A stretch of 5,899 bases of DNA from an uncultured Lachnospiraceae bacterium (lineage in GTDB: Bacteria > Bacillota > Clostridia > Lachnospirales > Lachnospiraceae), in the NCBI GenBank assembly GCA_945492935.1, contig CALYVE010000126.1, positions 1-5,899 of the forward strand, in the 5' to 3' direction. The notes under the pieces are model-generated. The model searched no databases. It worked only from the letters and a program-made list of their open reading frames with translations, and was not told where the DNA came from. Shown piece after piece: positions 1-4,746 of this stretch. Numbering within the stretch: the first letter of the stretch is position 1; each line of letters starts with the position of its first letter. Made by a program: the position numbers and the translations under genes.

Positions 1-727
1 GTACAAAACATACTCTTGTTACGCCCATAGATATTTCCTCGAAGCCCTGCAAAGGCACAACTCCATTAATCGGCATACCATTAATGAAATAGCCGGAGCT
101 CATGGCAATTGGAACGAAGAAATAGGAATTGTCTTTCGAGTCATAGACAATTGCTGCATGATACTCGTTTGCAATGGAATTATCCGGTGCAACACAAATA
201 TCCATTGATGCATCTGTTCCAATATAGTTAAAATCTGCTGTCAAGCGATACGCTACACCATTTCTCTCCATACCACGATCAACAAGCCATCCTACGCAAG
301 GATTTGTGGCGCAATCCTTCATCTCGGATAAAATGTCAGTAATCGGCTGTTTATTCTTAACCTTCATCCATGTATTGCTTGGATCTACATTTCCGCCATA
401 AGGCATAAACAAGTATTCCGACTTACCAATAACGATACGATCGAAAGGCTTCAGATAGGTTGGACCAAATACGATGGCGCCGTTCAAACGAACAATGCGT
501 TTTCCCACGCCTTGCGACAATACGCACTTACCAAACTGTTCATCAAAACGAATGACCGCATGATTAATTGGTGCAACATCCGGATCATCCTTAACAACAA
601 CCGCCATTGATTCATCTGTTCCGATGCCGTTACCGATTGGTGTATTTACTATGTGATAGTCTTTTCCTTTGTCCGGTCCGTCAATACAGACCAACCATCC
701 GATTACAGGTATATTTTTTTCGTTCAT
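1..727 (-). CDS. Tandem degenerate FHA-domain protein, 3' end outside window
   Basis: Reading the minus strand from ATG at 727 gives 242 open codons to the window edge, so the C-terminus is missing. Two FHA-like units are visible. Unit 1 spans about residues 8-110: GWLVCIDGPDKGKDY opening, IGTDESM at 35-41, NH at 55-56, LNG at 81-83, and an IVIGKSEYLFMPY closing strand. Unit 2 spans about 143-242: VGWLVDRG, IGTDASM at 169-175, YH at 189-190, INGMPINGV at 215-223. FHA domains normally bind phosphothreonine. Here the usual Arg after Gly is Thr in both units (T37, T171), and the usual Ser of the Ser-x-x-His motif is not evident, so phosphate binding is doubtful. ATG 727 is chosen because GGGGGA (740-735) lies 7 bases upstream; an in-frame ATG at 742 would put that site inside the gene. 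No signal peptide or membrane segment is seen, so it is probably cytoplasmic. It follows the TPR-MORN gene by 20 bases, implying one operon. Confidence 0.8.
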   Translation of the reverse strand, partial: MNEKNIPVIGWLVCIDGPDKGKDYHIVNTPIGNGIGTDESMAVVVKDDPDVAPINHAVIRFDEQFGKCVLSQGVGKRIVRLNGAIVFGPTYLKPFDRIVIGKSEYLFMPYGGNVDPSNTWMKVKNKQPITDILSEMKDCATNPCVGWLVDRGMERNGVAYRLTADFNYIGTDASMDICVAPDNSIANEYHAAIVYDSKDNSYFFVPIAMSSGYFINGMPINGVVPLQGFEEISMGVTRVCFV

Positions 728-747
728 TCTTTTGTCCCCCATTTATT

Positions 748-2493
748 TTATTCAATCCATGTTGCTGCCCTTATTTTCGCTTTCTTATTTTTTGAAAGCC
801 ACCAGGTCACTTCCTCGCTTTCCATAACTACATAGATATCCCGGTCATCATAGCCAACAAAATCAATATAGGAATACTGGTCTCTGATATCCTCAGCCTC
901 GCCCATTGTTGCCGTAAATGTTCCGGCAACCGTATATCCTTCACTGCTTGTAAGAGTTACATTAATTTCGCCGTCCGCATATCCATCTATAAAATTACCG
1001 CTTTTTTCAGTCGATGTATATTCATTGGAATCTTCATAATAGCAATTGTAGTCTCCACTCACACCATATCCATTCGGCTTGTCATTATCCCATGTTCCTT
1101 CAAAAAGCTCATATTCACATGTATTCAAATCGACACCATAAAATGCCTTTCCCTGTCCGACTCTTTCTCCATTCACATACTCTCCGTAATAGAAATAGTT
1201 CTCTACACCGGATAATTCCGGATATGTATGCTTATACAAACCAATAGCGATACCCGTATAATCTTCCGTAAAACCTTCCGGTGCCCAAATGAAGCTTTCA
1301 TTTACGTATGGTAAAAACTGTTCCGTTTCCGAGCCTAAATCAATCTCACACATTTGGACATAATCATTTGTTTCCATCGCACTGTAAGCTTTTTCCATAA
1401 GTGGAATGCCCTGCTCAGAGATTGTCTTTGCCTTATTAATTTGAGACTGATAATCCGTAAAATTGATTGTTTGGACTTTTCCTTTGTATGTATCCAAAAG
1501 CACTTGGGCCGGCTCATACGAATACGACGCAAGATATCCATTCACAAGTCCTTTCCAGCAATCCGTAAATCCGTTCACCGCTTGTTCATTATCATTCGAG
1601 TAATCAAGAATGGAACTGTAAATCAAAAGTGCAGCTTCCGCGTCACTTTCCTTAATCGCCTCCGCCTGACTAAGCTTCACTGAAATCCATGCAGTCAAGA
1701 GCTTCTCATTATCACCGACATAATCGAATCCCGCTTCTAACTCTTCAACAATACGATCTGCATCACCGGAATATACCTGTTGACAAAGTAAAATGATGTC
1801 GATTGTCTCTTGCATATTCTGTTGAAGCTCGGTTGCATCTTGTGAAAAAATGCTATCGCGAAATTCTGTATAATCCTTTTGAAGCGCCTTTGTATCGCCC
1901 AATAAAGACTCCGCCTGAAGCAGTCCATAAATCGCATCAAATTCATCCTCATGAATGTCGAGTGCCTTCTCGTAGTGGGACACCGCGGCATCATAATCAC
2001 CATCTTCAAATGCAATCTCAGCCTTACGCATTGCACGTTCAAACCGCTTCTCCGGTGTTAAGAACAAAAAATAAGATGAGACAGTACCTGCAATAAGTAC
2101 AACTGCCACAAGAATAGCAACGAGAAGTCCTGTATGCTTTTTCTTCGGTGGATGAACAATTGGCTGTCCCTGCGCCACCTGCGGATTTTGCATCTGCATT
2201 CCTGGTTGTAAGGGTGCTCCACCAATCGACATATTCTCAATATTCGGCAGATTTGCACGGAACTTCTTTGTGTCACCATTAAACGGAAGCACCATGTTCG
2301 GCATATTCATCTGCCCACTATTGTGTGAAATCTGTTCAGTTGCCTGCTCATTTCCCATCTGATTGTTTTCCATCTGATCATTTGTCACCTGTCCATTTGT
2401 CACCTGTCCATTTGTCACCTGTCCATTTGTCATCTGATCATTTGCCACCTGACCGTTTCCCATCTGATTGTTTTCCATCTGACCGTTTCCCAA
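748..2493 (-). CDS. Single-pass membrane protein with pentapeptide-repeat N-terminus, TPR region and MORN repeats
   Basis: The protein has 581 residues. In order: ten pentapeptides of form [M/V]-x-N-x-Q (residues 1-50); a Met/Asn/Gln/Pro-rich disordered stretch to about 116; a KKK cluster (117-119) and one transmembrane helix (about 121-146); a TPR-like helical region starting at RFERAMRKAEIAFEDGDYDA (150-169), then further alpha-helical sequence to about 380; and three MORN-like strands at 436-453 (YYGEYVNGERVGQGKAFY), 462-480 (ELFEGTWDNDKPNGYGV) and 497-516. Basic residues before the helix predict a cytoplasmic N-terminus and external TPR and MORN parts. TPR and MORN are protein-interaction or surface-binding repeats; no catalytic motif is seen. 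The start is TTG at 2493, with GAGAGGG ending 8 bases upstream; the first ATG (2478) would lie too far from it. The FHA gene follows after 20 bases. A divergent amidase shares its upstream region. The exact function is unknown. Confidence 0.85.
   Translation of the reverse strand: MGNGQMENNQMGNGQVANDQMTNGQVTNGQVTNGQVTNDQMENNQMGNEQATEQISHNSGQMNMPNMVLPFNGDTKKFRANLPNIENMSIGGAPLQPGMQMQNPQVAQGQPIVHPPKKKHTGLLVAILVAVVLIAGTVSSYFLFLTPEKRFERAMRKAEIAFEDGDYDAAVSHYEKALDIHEDEFDAIYGLLQAESLLGDTKALQKDYTEFRDSIFSQDATELQQNMQETIDIILLCQQVYSGDADRIVEELEAGFDYVGDNEKLLTAWISVKLSQAEAIKESDAEAALLIYSSILDYSNDNEQAVNGFTDCWKGLVNGYLASYSYEPAQVLLDTYKGKVQTINFTDYQSQINKAKTISEQGIPLMEKAYSAMETNDYVQMCEIDLGSETEQFLPYVNESFIWAPEGFTEDYTGIAIGLYKHTYPELSGVENYFYYGEYVNGERVGQGKAFYGVDLNTCEYELFEGTWDNDKPNGYGVSGDYNCYYEDSNEYTSTEKSGNFIDGYADGEINVTLTSSEGYTVAGTFTATMGEAEDIRDQYSYIDFVGYDDRDIYVVMESEEVTWWLSKNKKAKIRAATWIE
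2344..2493 (-). repeat. 15-bp in-frame tandem repeat array, ten units
   Basis: Ten consecutive 15-base units encode [M/V]-x-N-[G/N/D/E]-Q at the extreme N-terminus of the TPR-MORN protein. Two central units are identical (GTG ACA AAT GGA CAG) and a third differs only by ATG for GTG. The MENNQ-MGN pair occurs near both ends (units 2-3 and 9-10), which suggests segmental duplication. Unit gain or loss would change linker length without breaking the frame. Confidence 0.9.
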
Positions 2494-2509
2494 ATTTTTT
2501 TCCCTCTCT

Positions 2510-2541
2510 CTTGTTTACAAGTAAGTTACATGTTAATGTAA
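2510..2541. promoter_or_regulatory. Adjacent palindromes, candidate operator in the divergent promoter region
   Basis: Two inverted repeats lie side by side: CTTGT-TT-ACAAG (2510-2521) and TTACAT-N4-ATGTAA (2526-2541). A shorter GTAA-G-TTAC (2521-2529) joins them. Their centres are 18 bases apart. The second palindrome covers the candidate plus-strand -10 box and touches the minus-strand one, so a bound dimeric regulator could control both genes. The symmetry is seen directly; the operator role is inferred, and AT-rich promoter DNA can give such palindromes by chance. Confidence 0.4.
2511..2539 (+). promoter_or_regulatory. Candidate sigma-A-type promoter for the amidase gene
   Basis: TTGTTT (2511-2516) and TAATGT (2534-2539) are separated by 17 bases and lie about 46 bases before the ATG at 2586. 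This is the best-spaced pair found on this strand. Both boxes depart from consensus, so the call is moderate. Confidence 0.4.
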
Positions 2542-2570
2542 TAATATCATAGAATTACAAATGACAGCAA
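2541..2570 (-). promoter_or_regulatory. Candidate sigma-A-type promoter for the TPR-MORN/FHA operon
   Basis: On the minus strand TTGCTG (2570-2565) and TATTAT (2546-2541) are separated by 18 bases and lie about 47 bases before the TTG start at 2493. The position overlaps the amidase leader, so the two divergent promoters are face to back and could interfere with each other. Confidence 0.4.
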
Positions 2571-2585
2571 GGAGAATTGATATAC

Positions 2586-3281
2586 ATGGACTATACACCA
2601 ACCCGCCGTCCAAAACGTCGTCACAAAAAAAAGACGGCACAAACTGTTACAAAAGTTATATTATTTTTGCTCGGAGTCGTACTTGGCATACTGCTATGCA
2701 TTTTGCAAAAGAAAATTTATATTTGTTCAAAATCAAAAGCAAACTGCTATCTGCAAACAACGACAACCGAACGTTTAAAAGCACTGAACAACGCAAAAAT
2801 CCCGGAGTGGGTAGACCGGCAATTCATTGCTATTGACGGTTCCTCCAGAAATGGTACTGAGCTTGGTGGAATGAATGATATTGTCATTCACTACATTGGC
2901 AACCCCGGCACAACGGCACAGCAAAACCGTGATTACTTTGCAAATCCCGATTCGGATGTCAGCGCGCACTTTGTCATCGGGCTGGATGGTGAAATCATCC
3001 AATGTATTCCTCTAAACGAAATGTCTGCTGCGAGCAATTGGCGAAATCGTGATACTATCTCAGTCGAGGTATGCCATCCGGACGAAAGCGGCAAATTTAC
3101 AGAAGCCACTTACAAATCTCTCGTCCGACTCACCGCCTGGCTAATGAATGCATCTATGCTTGATACAACGCACATTATTCGCCACCATGACATTACCGGA
3201 AAGGATTGCCCGCTCTACTTTGTTGATCACGAAGATGCATGGACACAGTTTCTGGAAGATGTAAAAAACTGCGAACCCTAA
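2586..3281 (+). CDS. Membrane-anchored N-acetylmuramoyl-L-alanine amidase (Amidase_2/PGRP-like fold)
   Basis: The 231-residue protein probably cleaves the amide bond between N-acetylmuramic acid and L-alanine in peptidoglycan. A very basic N-terminus (RRPKRRHKKK, 7-16) precedes one transmembrane helix (about 22-41), so the catalytic part should face outward as a membrane-tethered enzyme; no signal peptidase site is obvious. The catalytic domain spans about 90-225. By alignment to the T7 lysozyme pattern, the zinc ligands are H102 (IVIHYIGNPG), H200 (IIRHHDITGKDCP) and C208, and K206 matches the catalytic lysine. SAHFVIGLDGEIIQCIP (126-142) is the typical central strand pair. The start is ATG 2586 with AAGGAG at 2569-2574, 11 bases upstream; an in-frame TTG at 2577 is only 2 bases from that site and is less likely. 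There are no SH3 or other wall-binding repeats. The gene is divergent from the TPR-MORN gene and convergent with the DUF342 gene. It could act in wall remodelling, or be a domesticated phage-type lysin. Confidence 0.9.
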   Translation: MDYTPTRRPKRRHKKKTAQTVTKVILFLLGVVLGILLCILQKKIYICSKSKANCYLQTTTTERLKALNNAKIPEWVDRQFIAIDGSSRNGTELGGMNDIVIHYIGNPGTTAQQNRDYFANPDSDVSAHFVIGLDGEIIQCIPLNEMSAASNWRNRDTISVEVCHPDESGKFTEATYKSLVRLTAWLMNASMLDTTHIIRHHDITGKDCPLYFVDHEDAWTQFLEDVKNCEP

Positions 3282-4682
3282 TTATTTCTTCGGTTTAAAA
3301 TCCTGTCTAGGCAAAACATCAACAAAATCTGCTTTTTGGATGAAGACTACATCTTTGTAGTCTTCTTTTATTTCAAGCCATTGTCTGCCGATATTGATAC
3401 GTGTTCCGGAATAAACAACACCACTAACCTGAACCATACCCTCTTCACGAATCAGCTGCATTTCCTTGTTTATCTGGGCCAGCTCTTCCTCGACCTTCTT
3501 TTGCTCCGTTGTCTTCATAATTTTTGCCTGTAAAATCTTCTTACGTGTATTCTCCGTCTCGTGCGTTCTTTTTTCTTCTTCAAGGACATTGTAAATAACC
3601 ATGTTGCGATCTAACAACTCGAGATCCGCAAGAATCTTGTAATGGATATCTACAAGCTCGCCGGCTCGCTTTACTACCTCCTCGCAAAAACCGGACTGCA
3701 AATTGGTAGTAATACCGACCTGATTTCCAACGGTTTTGCAAATTACGCCACGGCTGCCAAGTATGTTTCCACCCAGAATAAGTCCCTTTTTGGAGCTTAC
3801 AATTACCTGATTTCGCGCTGCAACTTCGCTTGACATAATCGAATCAGCATAAACATTACCGCCGGATTTGATGACACACCGCTCAACAAAACTACATGCC
3901 ACATCGCCACCTGCTTCAATGATGCACTTTTCTCTTCCCTGTACACCCTGACGGATTGTAATATTTTTGCCCGCCCGCAGCTTGCAGCCGCCTACATGAC
4001 CATGAATAAAAATGCTTCCTTCCGTCGTAATTTCAAGACTGCTTCGCACATCACCCTTTATCTCTACATCTCCGTTGAAACGAATATTTCCCTCTTCAAT
4101 TCCAAGATCTCCATTTACGATGTAGACAGGACTTATGATAAGCTTATCGTCCTGAAGATAGATTCGGCCATTCGTCGTCGAATAGTATTCCCTTCCATCG
4201 TCACTGACATTAAATCCGCTTCCCTTTAATCTTGGCTGTTCCTTTCCTTTGCGTGCAGGAAGCTCCTCATTATAAATATTATAACCCGGAGTACCTTCCT
4301 TCGCCGGAAAATACTCTACCAAAAAATCACCTACATTAACCATGGCAAGAGACAGGGAATTATAGTAATCTACCGAACCGTCTTCCCGAATAGTAGGCTT
4401 ATTTTTCTCATCACGAATATCAACCTTATATTCAAAATATCCGGCATCACCCGTAATAGGGTTCATCGCCTCAGCAACAACATATTCTCGTCCGACAACC
4501 GGATTTTCAATCATATCTGCTATGACATCACGCCTGATACCGGCCACAATGCCCCGCTTGTACAACTCATTTTCAACATAATCCGCTGTAAAAAACGTCC
4601 CCTGCGCAACCGGTACTTCCAAACACGCCGTCGCCCACATTTTTCGATTATCCACCCGAATACTCATTACTTCTGGTTGCAT
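3282..4682 (-). CDS. FapA/DUF342-family protein (beta-helix plus coiled coil)
   Basis: The protein has 466 residues and belongs to the DUF342 family, whose name FapA (flagellar assembly protein A) comes from a Vibrio member; the biochemical role in Clostridia is not settled. The N-terminal domain (about 1-180) carries family hallmarks such as DGSVDYYN (101-108), GTPGYNIYNEELPARKGK (130-147) and SPVYIVNGDL (184-193). Next is a Gly-rich parallel beta-helix (about 190-330) with repeated GDV/GGN/AGG turns. A coiled-coil segment (about 334-414) and a short beta-rich tail follow. No signal peptide or membrane helix is seen, so it is probably cytoplasmic and scaffold-like. The start is ATG 4682, because GGAGGGGA (4697-4690) precedes it; an in-frame ATG at 4718 adds 12 codons but falls in the loop of a terminator hairpin and has no ribosome site. 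The stop codon directly adjoins the amidase stop. No flagellar gene lies in the window. Confidence 0.88.
   Translation of the reverse strand: MQPEVMSIRVDNRKMWATACLEVPVAQGTFFTADYVENELYKRGIVAGIRRDVIADMIENPVVGREYVVAEAMNPITGDAGYFEYKVDIRDEKNKPTIREDGSVDYYNSLSLAMVNVGDFLVEYFPAKEGTPGYNIYNEELPARKGKEQPRLKGSGFNVSDDGREYYSTTNGRIYLQDDKLIISPVYIVNGDLGIEEGNIRFNGDVEIKGDVRSSLEITTEGSIFIHGHVGGCKLRAGKNITIRQGVQGREKCIIEAGGDVACSFVERCVIKSGGNVYADSIMSSEVAARNQVIVSSKKGLILGGNILGSRGVICKTVGNQVGITTNLQSGFCEEVVKRAGELVDIHYKILADLELLDRNMVIYNVLEEEKRTHETENTRKKILQAKIMKTTEQKKVEEELAQINKEMQLIREEGMVQVSGVVYSGTRINIGRQWLEIKEDYKDVVFIQKADFVDVLPRQDFKPKK
3342..3373 (+). terminator. Rho-independent terminator of the amidase gene, embedded in the antisense of the DUF342 gene
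   Basis: A perfect 10-bp stem, GAAGACTACA (3342-3351) with TGTAGTCTTC (3356-3365), has a TCTT loop and is followed by TTTTATTT. It lies 60 bases after the amidase stop and inside the C-terminal codons of the opposing DUF342 gene (about residues 439-446, EDYKDVVF). The U-tract is present only on the plus strand, so it should end amidase transcripts and not DUF342 transcripts. Confidence 0.8.
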
Positions 4683-4697
4683 GAATGACTCCCCTCC

Positions 4698-4733
4698 AAA
4701 AAAAACCGCACACCACATCTTTGTGGCATGCGG
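4698..4733 (-). terminator. Strong rho-independent terminator after the zinc-ribbon gene
   Basis: Read on the minus strand, CCGCATGCCACA (4733-4722) pairs with TGTGGTGTGCGG (4717-4706) in a 12-bp stem with two internal G-U pairs and an AAGA loop, followed at once by eight T (4705-4698). It begins 13 bases after the stop of the zinc-ribbon gene. The plus strand has C-A mismatches and no downstream T-tract, so it acts on the minus strand. The T-tract directly abuts the ribosome site (4697-4690) of the DUF342 gene, which raises the question of where that gene's promoter is. Confidence 0.9.
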
Positions 4734-4746
4734 CGTAATTAAGTAA

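Noticed and set aside
607..835. Short plus-strand ORFs over the FHA/TPR-MORN junction
   Set aside because: They overlap two well-supported minus-strand genes, and their hydrophobic content comes from T-rich antisense sequence.
2325..2552. Plus-strand ORF made of SPVHL/SDH repeats
   Set aside because: It is the antisense of the 15-bp repeat at the start of the TPR-MORN gene, with no independent support.
3150..3284. Minus-strand terminator for the DUF342 gene near the A-run at 3263-3268
   Set aside because: Only 4-bp arms with loops over 10 bases can be drawn before the T-tract, which is too weak to call.
4683..4718. Twelve-codon N-terminal extension of the DUF342 protein from ATG 4718
   Set aside because: It would start inside a terminator loop without a ribosome site, while ATG 4682 has GGAGGGGA at normal spacing and gives a family-like N-terminus.
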